NCBI GenBank assembly: GCA_018398765.1
Contig: JAHBMJ010000001.1
Location: 138,909-202,908, forward strand
DNA: 64,000 nt
Reading direction: 5' to 3'
Source of the DNA: Chromera velia
Lineage: Eukaryota; Sar; Chromeraceae
Shown here: positions 1 through 12,084 of the stretch, in pieces
How the letters are laid out: each line of letters opens with the position of its first letter
How positions within the stretch are numbered: position 1 is the first letter of the stretch
Position numbers and translations under genes: made by a program
Notes under the pieces: model-generated
What the model saw: only the letters and a program-made list of their open reading frames with translations
The model's database searches: none
Told to the model about the DNA's origin: nothing

Positions 1-18
1 GGGGGGGGGGGGGGGGGG
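1..18. other. Poly-G run at the contig edge
   Basis: The window opens with 18 consecutive G residues directly before sequence that reads as an exon flank. This is probably an assembly or sequencing edge artefact or a homopolymer break. No function is claimed. Confidence 0.6.
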
Positions 19-39
19 TGCTGGCTTCTGTATTCGTAC

Positions 40-1020
40 CTTGCTGGCATGAAGTCGCGCTTGTTGCAGGTTGATCTCTTCAAAATTTTCGTGAAGGGAT
101 CGACAGCGGAGTCGCATCGGTACCGCGCGTAAAATTCCATATGGAACGAGTCGTACTCGCCGCTCTCAGTCAGGGCGTCGCTGGTGAGGTAGTACATAGC
201 ATTGTTTTTAGGGGTCGTGTACTGACTCTCCGGAACGAGCGTCGTGCCTGCATTCACGCACCACATGAAAAAGGAACGTTGCTGCACTGAATACGGAGAA
301 TCTCAAGTGTGTGTGCATACTGAATGATCCAATGAGATCCCAGAAAGGTTCTGCAGCACAGAGAGAGAGAACTTGTGACACCAGCAGTTGCTGAAAGGCG
401 ATCGAGGCAACACTTGTCCACCAGCGCAAAATTTATCTCCGGGTCTCGGAAGCTTTTTTGTGTTTGTTTCGGCATGCGGTTTTCTGCGACATCTCCACGC
501 TCCCTGGCTACAGCAGACTTTCGTGCTTCTCCCACACATCTTCAGATCTGAAGAGTCTGCCCTTCAAGATACTTCTGGCAGCAGAATTCGACTGTTTCGG
601 GCGGGACACACATGCAGGAAAGACCGGGTTGGTTTAGGGAGAGCTGCAAGTGGTGCGCTGAAAGTCTGCGTGTCTTCTCTTTCTCTCTCACGCACCTCTG
701 TCGACACAGAGACCCGTCTCTTCGAACCCCTCGCGTTTCAGACTCCACTGGCACCTGCATCCCTGTTTGTTGCAGCAAGCTGCATCCCCTCCCGGTCTCG
801 TGGGGTCGTCGCAGCAGTTCTTATGGCCGTAGACGGCGCCATCACACGTTGTCAATTTCACAGCGTCTCTTTTACAATTGGCCCATCGGTCCGGATCGGT
901 CCTGTCGCAGACCTTGCGGGAGACTCTGGAGTCGGCTGACGCTCTCTGAAGGAGCATTGCATCAGTTACTGTCGCGAGGGACAAGAGAAGAGGCGTAAGG
1001 GTGAAAACCTTCATTTTCAT
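40..1020 (-). CDS. Secreted cysteine-rich protein, first two exons (3' part outside window)
   Basis: Exon 1 is 1020 down to 696, exon 2 is 247 down to 40. The start ATG at 1020 opens a typical signal peptide (residues 1-21: MKMK, a Leu/Thr/Ser-rich core, ending TDA). The mature part has ten cysteines in exon 1, including CC pairs (NCCDD, ACCNK), and two more in exon 2. The donor reads AGAG|GTGCGTGAG at 695 and the acceptor TGCAG at 248. Exon 1 ends in phase 1 and exon 2 starts with the two missing bases, giving an uninterrupted join ...CVDR-G-TTLVPESQ. Exon 2 ends at a good donor, CAAG|GTACGA, at 39. I do not recognise the family. It is probably a small secreted or surface protein with disulfides; further exons must lie left of the window. 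Exon 2 is read directly from the bases, so an extra small exon in the 248-695 intron cannot be excluded. Confidence 0.6.
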
Positions 1021-3499
1021 CTGACAGCTCAGCGACGGAGAGGAGAAGCTGCTTGGTGGCTCGAAGGGTCAAGTCAAAGAGGTGAATATTTCGAAGCGGG
1101 CTCTTGCTCACCAAGAAAAAGCGTGACCCAAGCTGCTTCCATGTCAGACAGCAAATTAAGTCGAGACGGATCACTTTGATGTGTGTGTATATATATATAT
1201 ATATATGTTCATGCATGCATGCATGCATGAACATTTTTTGTGAAACAAGTGAGTGCGCGCACAAAGCGCGCGCGGAAGTGACCAAGGACGTGTGAGTGTG
1301 TTATATAAACTATGACGGGCTGAAGGAAAACGTTAAAAGACATATAAACATACAGATTACAGTCTGATTCTACGGTCTGATTACTAAATCCTTTCCTGAG
1401 AAACTGATGATATCCAAATGTATCAATCACTCATTCACTCAATCAACCAATCAGTCGATGAATGTATACATTTAATATAGATATACTGTCCGGAGCTCAG
1501 AAAGACGGGCCCCGAAGGGGAATTTGTTTGTTTCTGCCAAAATTAAGGATGCCTGGGGAATGGAATGCATGAAAAGGGGAGACAGGGAAGAAAGGGGCAA
1601 CTTCCCCCTGTCTGCCTCTTTATCAGGACTACAGAGAGCTCTTCCGTCTTCTTTATGTTCTTCTCTATTTCTTTTGTCTTCAAAGAATAGCCCCAAGGTA
1701 CGGATATCCTGTCTGCCAAGAAGTGCCTTATGTGAGAAGATTAAGCCACTCCTAAGGACATTGACACTAAATCGGAAGGGTCTAACGGGGGGGCCCAACT
1801 CTCTAGGAGAGGTGTTTTGTCTGGCAGAGGGTTGTTTAAATGGAAGAAAAATTGATGATCCCTGGCACCAGCTTTCAGTATGCTCTAATTGGGTTGAAGC
1901 AAGAAATAAACTAAACAAAGTGGTAGAGGGAAAGAAAGTAAAGCAAAAGATTCAGAGAGAAGGAATTGAGGGATCGGATACAGCCGAAACAGAAGCGAGG
2001 AAGATACTGCTTTTAGCTTTACAAGTCGATCCGTATGAAACATGCAGAGCCGTTTGCGATCTTTGTTACTCACTGTGCACGCCTGTCTCTGTATGAACGC
2101 GACCTTTTCTTCTTCTGTTCGAGTCTTATATTGCCACCTACAATGCGCATGCACCTCAGAGGATCTTGCGCTTAGCCTTATCTCTAGAATGATTGACGAT
2201 CTCTTGCATGAACATGGGCTGCTGAGAGTACGGCTCCACTCTAGCAAAGCCAACTTCATTCACTAATAAATAACCTGTATACTAAAGTCGCCAAAATTAA
2301 TTAAAGACCGCAACCTGTGGAGATTTTCTTACAGAGATGGCTGCACCTTGGAGTCCTCACGTATAAAGCTGTCCGCTCCACGCAACGAGTTCTCTGTCCA
2401 CACCGACACGGGACAAAGGACACGGTTGAGCTGAAAGTTTTCTTAGTTTATGAAAGATGGAGAGATTGGGTGCTGGAATTTGTAAAACCAGCCTTCCGTC
2501 TCCTCACAGACAAAGATGAATTGATTCGACTTCTGGAGCTGGGAGAACGGAGAACGGAGGAGATCATTTGTCGTTACCTTGTCTCTCCTTTTTTCCTAGC
2601 ATTTCTTTTCTTGCAACTCCTCTTTTCCATCCTTATCACTCCTCTGTATGCTGTCGTTCTGGCAAGGGGGTGGGAAGGCTTAAAGCTTGCACCCATGTCA
2701 CCACACTCAGATGGGTCGTCCTTGCACGAATGTCCATGACTATTGAAGAGGGACTCCAACTATGTCTTGAGGCAGCAACCGGGCATCGGCAGACCCAGAC
2801 AAGTCGAATCACTACACTTTTCCCCAGGCGGAGACCTCGAGAAAAAAGGTCAGTCGCTCGCATCATTGCTTGCACTGCCTTCTTCATTCTCGTTGCGTCT
2901 CCGGCGCTTGCCGCCCATTTGCCCCCTACGGCCCTGTGTACGCAGACGGTGAAAGGAATCCCTTGGAGTGTCCCTCCCCCTACCTTCCTCTACGCACACA
3001 TCCAGAGAGTGAGATGCTCTGGGCACTTAGCCTCCCCCACCTTTACATCCAAGCTCTGGGCAGCCGGCACAGCCCACCACATAGATCCCCCTGCAAGGTT
3101 GATCCACCGTTTTTGCTACCGCTGGCTCCGTCCCACCAACGTCCCCCTCTTAACCTCACAGGACATCTGCCGTCTAGATCTCTAGTCACTTTCCCCCTAG
3201 GATGTTTATCTTCTGGCAGGGCTCGTCGATGAACGTAAGTATACAGGGTTCTTCCACCCCCCACCCACAAAAGCAGACAGAAAGGAAGAAGCCGCAAAGA
3301 GAAGATGCACAGTAGCACCATGCTTTTCAGCACAAAGAGCAGACAGACAGCTGGGTCAAGTAAGGACTAGTTATATCCGAACCCCCTCCTCTATACCCCC
3401 AGCCTCTTCCCCGCCTCACGCACGCCCCAACACCTGCCCGCAGCAAGCAGCCTTCTTTGTCGGTGGACTGCTTCAACTGAACTTCAAGAAGAGTTACCG
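1021..3499. other. Spacer without a supportable gene
   Basis: Open stretches exist on the plus strand (1524-2096, 2317-2739, 2568-3185) but I recognise no domain. They change frame, and their composition (Pro/Ser/Leu-rich at 2570-3230) is that of chance reading. A short segment at 2150-2260 (..EDLALSLISRMIDDLL..) faintly recalls reverse transcriptase and may be old retroelement debris. A TA-rich run at 1185-1206 leads into a perfect 30-bp palindrome at 1205-1234. Confidence 0.4.
1205..1234. repeat. Perfect 30-bp palindrome with GCAT core
   Basis: ATGTTC, a run of alternating ATGC, and GAACAT read identically on both strands. It directly follows a (TA)n run. It lies about 190 bp upstream of the ATG at 1020 of the minus-strand gene, so it could sit in that promoter, but no factor is inferred. 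Confidence 0.6.
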
Positions 3500-6400
3500 C
3501 TGGAGCCAGCGCCCGGCCAGAGCCAAACCAATCTGCCCCTTCTCTCTCTTTTTGTTCCTTGCTGTTCTTGCGATATCACTCCACCCCACACAGCTTGTCC
3601 CCCCACAGCCAGGCCAACAGGCGCATGCAGGAGCATGGTTCCCCCTAGGAGGACAGGGGGGCAACAACCTTGCGGCCCACATTACCAATGGAAACATACC
3701 CGACCCCCTCCCTGACCCGCCTCTCAGACTGACAGGACAGGACAGCCAGCGCGGAGAACAGGAGGATGTTGTGATGGGCGGAAGCGCTGAAAGAGACCAA
3801 CGAACGATGGAAACAGTTGGAGGGACAGTAGCAGCAAACAGACAGCCGCCGCCAAGACCACACCCCACCCAATTCCTAGGCTTTGACGCAAACGGAAGGT
3901 GTCCCATATCAGAAGTAGAGTCTGTTGACGGAGAAGAGTCAGAGAGAGAAGCACCACCGGCAGCCAGGAGCAAAACACCACCCCCCAACAGGGTGACAAG
4001 AGGACTTACTCCAGAAAACCCAGACTCCAGCATGCGGGGGCCACAGGGAAAAAGAAAGAGACCAAGCGGACGGCATGCCGAGGACCACTGGGAGAATCCA
4101 ATCCTCTTAGCAACCGCGCCATCCAACGAAGGGAAGGCGAGGGGGAGGCCCAAGGCCCGATCAGATGGAAGGAGTACAGCGGGGAGGGGGTGGGGGGGGG
4201 CTCCAGCTCAAGCAACAGCAGCAGTAGTAGCAGCAGCAGCTGTAACCCTGCCGCAGCTGTAGCCGTAACAGCAGCAAACTATGGTCAAATGCCTCTGCTT
4301 GGAAGGCCCTAAGGGAGGCCGCTCTCACAGATCTTCCAAATGCTCCATGGAGGGAATTAGGGAAGGTGAGAGAGAGGAGACAGGATGCAGACCGACCATG
4401 ATGCCGAGGAAGAGACGGAAGACGAAGGGGAAGGGAGGGCCGACATAGAAGCAGAAGAGGAAGAAGAAAGAGAGAAAAGAGAAGAAGGGGAAGGAGAGCC
4501 GTCAGATGGAGGGTCAGACATCGACGACCTCACAGATTTGTTGGAGAGACGGGAATGGGGGGAGGAGCCGCCGGAGGGGCAGCAAGGTGTCAGACGCCGG
4601 GCAGGTAGAGGTGCAGGCTCACAGCCCGCAGTGAGGGTTGCTCTGTCAGCAGAGGGAGCCAGAGAGAGAAAGGAAGAAGGGGGGGGGGGAGGAGAAAGAG
4701 AGGGAGGCAGGCCAAATGGGGAGAAAGAAGAGCCAGACATAACCATCGAAGAGTGGGAGGAAAAATGCAAGTTTTGGGACTCCGTAGACCTAGAAGCAGA
4801 AGCCTCCGACGACCTTGACATCCCAACCGACAAATACATCAGTGCGACCCTCCGCCCTGCACTGCTCGCCATCCTAGAAGAATGCACCTAGAGAATCCAG
4901 AGCGATGACCTTGCAGTTGAGGAGCGGGGGTGGAAAGTGCTCTTCTATTTTCTGTCCCTCTTCCTCAGGGTCGACAGGAGAGGGGGGAACGCATCCCTCA
5001 CAGCAAGGAAACGCCGAATCTCAGCCTTCTGGAGGGGAGATTTTGAAGTTCTGGTCTCATCACTAAGATCGGATATTGTTCGAATGAGAGAGAAGCAACT
5101 AGAGAAGAGAAAGGGAAGGAAGCCATCAAAGCAAGCCACAAAAAACAGCATGCGCTGCCATGTTGAGTCCCTCATCAAAGATGGGGCGCTCTTGAAAGCT
5201 GTCTCCTGCCTAGGCTCTCTGGGCATCGCAACACCAACCATGAAAACATACCGCAAGCTGAAAGAACTTCACCCCCCTCGCAGGACCCAATATGAGACCA
5301 AGCCCCTTCCCGCAGACCCCCCCCGGCTAGAGCTCACACTAGACTCCCTCCTCCAAGTAGCCCGCTCAGCCGCCCATGGCTCTACACAGGGCATTTCAGG
5401 GTGGCGCTACGAACATATCTGCTTCTTTCTCCCTGGTGATGGGTCAGGGGGGGGGGCGGGATTATGTGCCCTTCTCACGGTGGCACAGTGCCTTGCAGCG
5501 GGCAATGCCCCTCCGTCTCTCCTCCGCTTACTAGCAAGCGGGAGGTCTTTTGCCCTTAACAAGGATACAAAAGGAGATAAAGTGAGATCGATCACCATCG
5601 AGGATATGCTCCGAAGATGGGTGACCAAGGCTATCTTGATTGAGTATGGGGAGAAGTTTAAGGAGCACCTCGGCGCTCTTCAGTATATAGTCAGAACTAG
5701 CGCAGGGGCAGACAAAATTTTCCGAGCCGTCCAAACCTGCTTGCAGCCCTATCCTAACTCCATCTTCCTTCAGATAGATGCAAACAATGCGTTCAACACG
5801 TGTGATAGACAGAAAGCGATGGATCAATTGCGGGAGCATTTCCCTGAGCTCTATCGTTTCTTTTCCCTCTGGTATGGCATCTCTGTCCCCATCTTCTTTC
5901 GCGATCAGAAAAGCACACTGCGCACGTTCTTGAGTCAAGAAGGGGTACAGTAAGGAGATGTGGCAGGACTGCTTCTTTTTTGTCTTAGCCTAAAACCAGC
6001 ACTAAAAAAGTTGTAAAAGAGGCTGTACGAGAAGCACGGGAGGGTGGGATGCTTTATAGGTGCATATATGGATGACCTCTCCCTCATTTTTCCTTCCAGC
6101 TCTGCTGATTGTCTGACCTCTGCCTGGTCAGATTGTATCAAAATTTTGGGGGAATATGGCCTGACGCTCAATCTGGGCAAAGATAAGAGCGCAGCCTTCT
6201 CTCCTAGTTGGAGGTGGAAAACAGAGAGAAAGATTCCGCAATGACGTCCCCCGGGACTTGAGGTGTCGACAGAGGGCTACAAACTAATGGGGGCAGCAGG
6301 GGGGGGGGACACGTTTGTCAACAGACTGTTTGAAAAGAAGTTGGGGGAGGCCACCAAGCTTGGAAAGCTGGTGGAAGGGTACGGGGACTCCCAGGGCTGC

Positions 6401-7810
6401 AGTCTGCTCTTCAAGTACTGTATCTTCCCTAAACTTGTCTACTTGGCCCGAGTGATGGCAGACAGACTGCACACTGATGTCTGGGAGCGGGTGGATAAGG
6501 AGTTGGGGGACTCTTTTGCCCGCAGTATGCGTCTGGCCCCAGAAGAATAGACCCAAAAGAAGGAGCAGATCTATCTCTTGTTGTGCCAGGGGGGGTTACT
6601 AGGAATCCCTTTCTTCCGTCATATCACGCCGGCAGCGCTAGTAGGCTGCGGTACGCAAACCCTCGCCGCAGTCAGAGGCAGGCTTACCGATCAAGGTTTT
6701 GTAACGCCAACACGATCGGATTTTGCCGGCTTACATTGGGTGAAAAGAGTGGCACAGGCATACACGGACTGCAGAGGGGGGGTGCAGAGGGAACTCGGAT
6801 AGAACCACATTCCCCGGGTGTTGCAAAGTGAGTGGGGGGAGAGAATTAATAATTTCTTAATTTATGAGAGGGGGGAGATGCAGCACTTGATAATTGAAGC
6901 CCTCCACCTTATTTGCAGAGAATAACTTCTGAATGTGCTGTCCCCTCCAGGGAAAGCATGTTTGAAGTCCTGTTTGGGCACAGGGGCCTCAGCCTGGCTC
7001 ACTGCGATGCCATCCTCTGGATGGACAAAAATTTCCCCTATGCTCTTCACCACCGCCGTTTGTCTCCGTCTTAGTCTTCCTATCCTAGAAATCAAACGGA
7101 ACCCAATCTGTGCTTGTGGGGCCACGCTGGACCATGAAGGCCAGCATACATAGACTTGTGGCACGGGGGGGGATGTCTGGTAGAGACATGAACAGATGAA
7201 AGATACATTCTGCTCTCTTTTGCAGGGGCTCCGTCATTGCTATGTAATAAGAGAGCCAACCTTCGGACAGCTAGGCTTGTCCACTTCCACCCATCTCGTC
7301 AATGAGAGACAAAAACGTCCCGATTTCCTTGTAGGTCTCCCATCAGGAGACACCGTACTAGGAGACGTCGCAGTGACCCATCTATTCTCAATTGATCTAA
7401 CCGCCTGTGAAGATTCGTAAAAACAGCAAGGTTGGCAGCAAGGGCGATGGAGAAGGTAAAAAATGATAGGTACGGTGAGATCTGTCATGAAATCGGATTT
7501 CGGTTTGTTCCTCTTATGTTTGAGATATATGGGAGATCAGGAGAGGGGACAATTTGTTTTTTGAAAGAGATGGCGAAGTTGGAGGCTAGAAGAGTGAGAG
7601 GAGGAGAGGGAGACGAGGCAGTGCAGACAAGGCTGATGGACCGGTATTATAAAGTTCTTTCTTACACGCTCCAGCGTTTCGTTGCCGCAAATCTTCTCTG
7701 TTCAATTCATAGTAGGAGGGGAACCAGAGGGCCCTTCCAGCTTGAGTGCCTTCTTGGTAGGGAGGTCGCAGCGTTCTCTGGGTCTTTCAACTCGGAGGAC
7801 ACAAACTAAG
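3500..7810 (+). mobile_element. Broken LINE-like retroelement with YMDD reverse transcriptase
   Basis: Parts in order: a Pro/Arg-rich ORF1-like stretch (3552-4262); a very acidic stretch rich in Glu (4385-4890); an N-terminal reverse transcriptase extension (about 4937-5330, with KLKELHPP); the polymerase (about 5340-6250) with an SGWRYEH segment, a motif-A-like LQIDANNAFN near 5770, an EGVQ segment near 5940 and YMDD at about 6065-6076; a thumb-like region (6263-6800); a CACGAT..DHEGQH zinc-like motif (about 7109-7150); and a C-terminal region with RPDFLV and GDVAVTH (about 7316-7383), then FVPLMFEIYG, which recalls a restriction-like nuclease fold. The order RT, zinc motif, nuclease is that of site-specific LINEs, but the YMDD box and flanks differ, so I do not assign a clade. 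The copy is dead, with about ten breaks. I see no terminal repeats. Age: moderately old, as domains are still easily read. Confidence 0.7.
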
Positions 7811-9298
7811 CGATCTTTTGGTGATTGATTCTTTGTATATAAATAAGATGCAAGCGCATCAGAGGAAAGAAAGAAAAGAAGGTTAAGAAAATAAGGGGCA
7901 AAGTAATGGGGAGGGTCTTTTTGAAGTTGTTTTCCGCCATTAAAGGGTAGCCTTTGTCAAGGGGACAAACTTTTAGAAAGTTTTTGCCCTGCCTCTCCCC
8001 TCTTTTCATTATTCTCCGAGTCCTACTCTATCGCCGCTTCAGAAATAAACCGCAGTAAAAGTAATCAATAAGCAGTGTTCCTAGATTCAGAACAGATGGA
8101 ACAAACCAGAACCTTTTGACAGACTAGGCTAGATCAGCCTCTTATATATAGGGATGTGGCATGCATAACAAAAACTTCAATCATCATACACATCATAAAA
8201 TATTTTAAAAATTCTTAGACTTACGGGTAAAGATATTCTGTAACCTTCTTTACAGGATATTTTTTGATCAATGTTTTGTATACTAATTAATAAACTCATC
8301 AATAATCGGTCAAAAGAGTTTTGCAATCAGATATAAATTTTCTTAAATCTTCTCAAACAGCTTATAATTGTAAAAGAGTTTATATTTTTATGCAATAAGT
8401 GCAATAAGTGCTGATCGATGTTGACGATCAACTTACAAATCAAGTATGATCAAGTTAAGGAAACTTACTATGCAATACTATCATGAAAAACATGTATTAA
8501 AAAGCAATTTAATGTTCAATAAATGCCAGTCAATATTGACAATCGAGTACAATCGAGTCGAGAAAACTTATCATGAAATAACTTTCAGGCGCTGTTATGA
8601 AAAAACAGGTAAGATAAGAGGTACATCCGGAGAGAGAAACGAAAGGGGGGAAGAGAATGAAGAAAACAGTGACAGAAAGAAAGAAGAAACACAGAACAGA
8701 TTCAACAGATAAAGAGGGAAGAAGAGGTGACGCGAGAAAAGATAGAAGAGCGGAAAAGCGAAATGTGGAAGGTTGTCAGACTAACAATTTTTTAAAGGCA
8801 GTGCTTAGAAAGGGCGGTCCAGTCAGAACTTTCCAGTGAATACGAGGAAACAGAAAGATTAAAATTCGGGAGGTAGTCAGGCAGACAGAATGGGCACCTG
8901 GGATGATGAGAAAGCAGTCAAACAGGCAGGGAAGCAGAACTTTGAGCACACTCAGAAAAAAAGACTAAATTAGGAATATGGTCAGGCACACAGGAAAGCA
9001 TACCTTTGTACGACAGCCAACAGGCAGGTAGCCTAAGGTAGGAACATGCTCAGTCGTGCCGGAAGGAAACGTCAAGACGGAAACACAGTCAGATTGCGAC
9101 CTTAGACCCAGTCTAAATCTCACAGTTTATTTGTGAGATGGCATATGGAGATGTATACAGCTGAGAGGTTGGATAAGAGGTTGGAATTGAGAGAAATGGT
9201 ATGAGAGAGGCAAGGTAAGAGAAGCGAAATACAATTAAGTGAAGAAATGAGATGTGAGCAAACAGGGTCACCAAGAGAGTAGCCTGTATGCCTGTCTC

Positions 9299-9330
<32 letters not shown>

Positions 9331-10652
9331 CCTGCCTGCCTGCCTATGTCTGCATCTTTGCATGTCTCTCTGCCTTCCTGCTATTTTGCCAGTGTCATTC
9401 TCTCATTTTGCTGGTCTGCCTATTCTGCTGTTTGGGATATCTGCCTGTTTGCCTGCCTGTCTGCCTGCCAGCCTGCCTAACTATGTATGTCTGCATCTTT
9501 GCATGTCTCTCTGCCTTCCTGCTATTCTGCCAGTGTCATTCTCTCATTTTGCCGGTCTGCCTATTCTATCCTATTCTGCCGTTTAGGATATCTGCCTGTT
9601 TGTCTGCCTGCCTACCTGCCTGCAACGCCATGCCCACCTGTCTGCACCGGGTGATAGCTAGGGTATAAGAGCAATCAAATGATGGCTGTGGGCAGGAAAA
9701 ATCGAGAACCAAACACGGGAAAGTCTTAGAGTAAAGTGGGAAGAGGCCATACATTGAAATCAGAGTACTAAACTAAGAAGACGTTAAGATGATGAGAGAG
9801 TCAGCTGTGGGTACTGAGATTTGATGAGAGCTGACGTAAGCGCAAAAGGCTGGGTGAAGAGGCAACTTAGATGATAGTGGGAGAGATGTGGCATACAAAG
9901 GTGTAATATAAACAGTGAAATGAAATATTAAGCAGGGCAGTGGATTGTCATGCAAATTCAAAGCACGTAATGAAAGCGATCATTATGAGATCGAGCGGTA
10001 ATAAGTATATATATACACGTGGAGTGAACACATGATCGAATGATATCGAATGCAAGCAGCAGACCTGCATGAGTGAACATATCAGCATAGTGGGCTAGCA
10101 CGAACGCACAATTTTGGGCAGTCGGAGAGCTGCAGGATGCATGCAGACAACGAGGATCGCATACAATGATAGAAGCAGGTGGGAAGGAGAGAATGGAGTG
10201 CAGTGGAATAAAGCAAACGAATAAGTCTCTGAGAGGCATTGAGAGCATGCAATGAGATGAAAGCAATTAATGTAAGAATGAGGCCATACAGTGTGAGCAG
10301 TATATATAAGTCACAGGTATGTATGGTACTGGTGGTCGTGGATTGTTTGGCCGAATTTTTTTGTTATAGACAAAAATATATAATCGGCTATATATATGTA
10401 TGCAGGAGTGCATCTCAGAGGGCAGTTCATGGTCTAACATTGCGAAGGGCCCTATATACCATGCGCAGTCATATAAACAATCAAGGTTTGTGCTCCGCAT
10501 GCATGGACGTTTAAATGAACCGTGACACGGCTGGTCGAGGCACTAACCTACTAGGTATTAGGTGTGTTACGCAACAGTGTAGTTACTTTGGCAAAAGTTC
10601 TGCACACACGGGATTATAATATATATACAGTTAGATCGATATATAGGCAGAC
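7811..10652. other. AT-rich spacer, no gene seen
   Basis: No domain-bearing reading frame on either strand. 8100-8600 is strongly AT-rich. 8630-8760 is purine-rich on the plus strand (AGA/GAA). The TCTG microsatellite block is listed separately. Confidence 0.5.
9288..9640. repeat. TCTG/CCTG microsatellite block with internal duplication
   Basis: TCTG and CCTG runs at 9290-9345, 9437-9480 and 9590-9625 flank a unit of about 150 bp (from 'tatgtctgcatctttgcatg' at about 9344, again at about 9484) that occurs twice almost unchanged. The Cys/Leu-rich peptides read from it are an effect of the microsatellite. Confidence 0.75.
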
Positions 10653-11744
10653 ATGCATATGGCGGCTCTCCCCTTAGTGCAGGGATTCTCCTCCTCTCCA
10701 GCAGCAGCAGCCGGAGGATCCCAGGCTGTAGCATCGCGGAGGTCAGGCAGGGGGGGTAAAGCGAAGCCTGGAGCCGCACCTCCGCAGGCCATCGGAGGTA
10801 AACGAGATCGTGGACATCTGATGCCCCCTGACGATATCCAGACTGACGGTCTGACAAATCCCCCCTCGCCCTCAGCACAGAAAGACTCCCCTAAGCGCCC
10901 GAAGTCCGCTGTATTGCCCCCTCCCCCACCCCCTTTTCTGCCTAGTTACTCAAAATCGCTCTCACAGACCCTGACCAACAGTCTCAGAACCTCTCTTCCC
11001 GACCGCCACGTCGCTGCTTCCGCTATGGCGATGGTCCCACCCCCCTTGATCCCAATAGTCGAAAAAGCCCCCGGTCAGCCTCCTGGTAGGTCTAGAGAGA
11101 CGGCTGCAGCGGGCTGTGGTAGTCCCTCCACACTTGGGAAACGGAATTAGGAGAGTGCTACAGCGGCAGCACTGTCTGCTTCAGCAGGAGGGAGGCCCTA
11201 CCTGACCTTTCCGCATTTGACCGCTTCGACGCAGGGTGAATCGGTCTTTTCGACGCCCCCTCGCAGACAGTCCTCAGGACAGACCCTCCCTGAGTTCGGT
11301 CACGACACGCAGCCCCGCCTAGGGCCCAACACTAACGATGATACAGAACCTACAGCCCTCTCTCTGGCAGGGCTGCCCCCACTAGGGGCCCGCACCGAGG
11401 CCCCCACAAAGCAGCAGACGCGTGAAGGCCCTCCCGAAGGCATGCTAATGGATGCGTTTGTAGGGGACCGGGGTTTTTTCACAGGCTCAGCTGTCCCCCA
11501 GACAGCGGAGCCCTCCGTCTCCCTGTCTCCACCCCTCCACCAGCCCCCCCAACCGTCTAAGGTGACAGCTACCCCAGACCCGTTGCCCCCTCCAGGGCCT
11601 AGTCTGCTTTTTTTGCCCCCCGTTTCCTCACGCCCCCCACAGGACTCGGGTGGGGAGGACTTGGGGGCGATGTTGGGTCTCGGCAGGCACAACTGTGAGT
11701 TCCCCCCCTGTGACTTATTTTTCGGATGCTCCCAGACACCTTAG
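10653..11744 (+). CDS. LINE ORF1, proline/serine-rich, one in-frame TAG
   Basis: Starts at ATG 10653 (MHMAALPLVQG). The reading continues in the same frame past a TAG at 11148 to a TAG at 11742. The product is rich in Pro, Ser and Ala with basic patches (KRDRG, KRPK). No zinc knuckle or RRM is visible. By position it is the nucleic-acid-binding ORF1 protein of the LINE. It overlaps the start of the ORF2 frame (from 11650), which is +1 relative to it. Confidence 0.55.
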
Positions 11745-12084
11745 TCGAAGCAGGAGTCTGACTCCCCGACTGTCCATATGGTTGCCTACTGAAGCCTCAA
11801 CTGGGCCCCAGTCTGGTGGCACTGCACAGGTTTGCCCAGAGGGGACTGCTTTGAGTGGTCAGACTCCTGATGCCTTTAGGGGGGAATGTAATAGTGAACT
11901 GACCGCTGGTGGTAGTGGGTGCCCCTCCGTGACTGGGGCCAGCGAGGACCCGACCCCTGACTTTCTCTTACCCCCGCTGAGATCTGATGGTAGCCTAGTA
12001 ACGATGTTGATTGCAGGCCTGGCAATGGGCACAGCCATTGGAGGGTATCGAACGGAGTGGGAAAGCCCTCCTGGGCCACCCTAG

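Noticed and set aside
2317-3232. Possible protein-coding exons before a GTAAGT at 3236
   Set aside because: Frames change repeatedly, products are low-complexity and no family is recognised.
4357-4887. Minus-strand Ser/Pro-rich frame of 176 codons
   Set aside because: It is the antisense of the Glu/Gly-rich acidic stretch of the LINE-like element.
9254-9668. Cysteine-rich frames resembling a secreted protein
   Set aside because: The Cys/Leu/Pro pattern comes from TCTG and CCTG repeats in overlapping frames.
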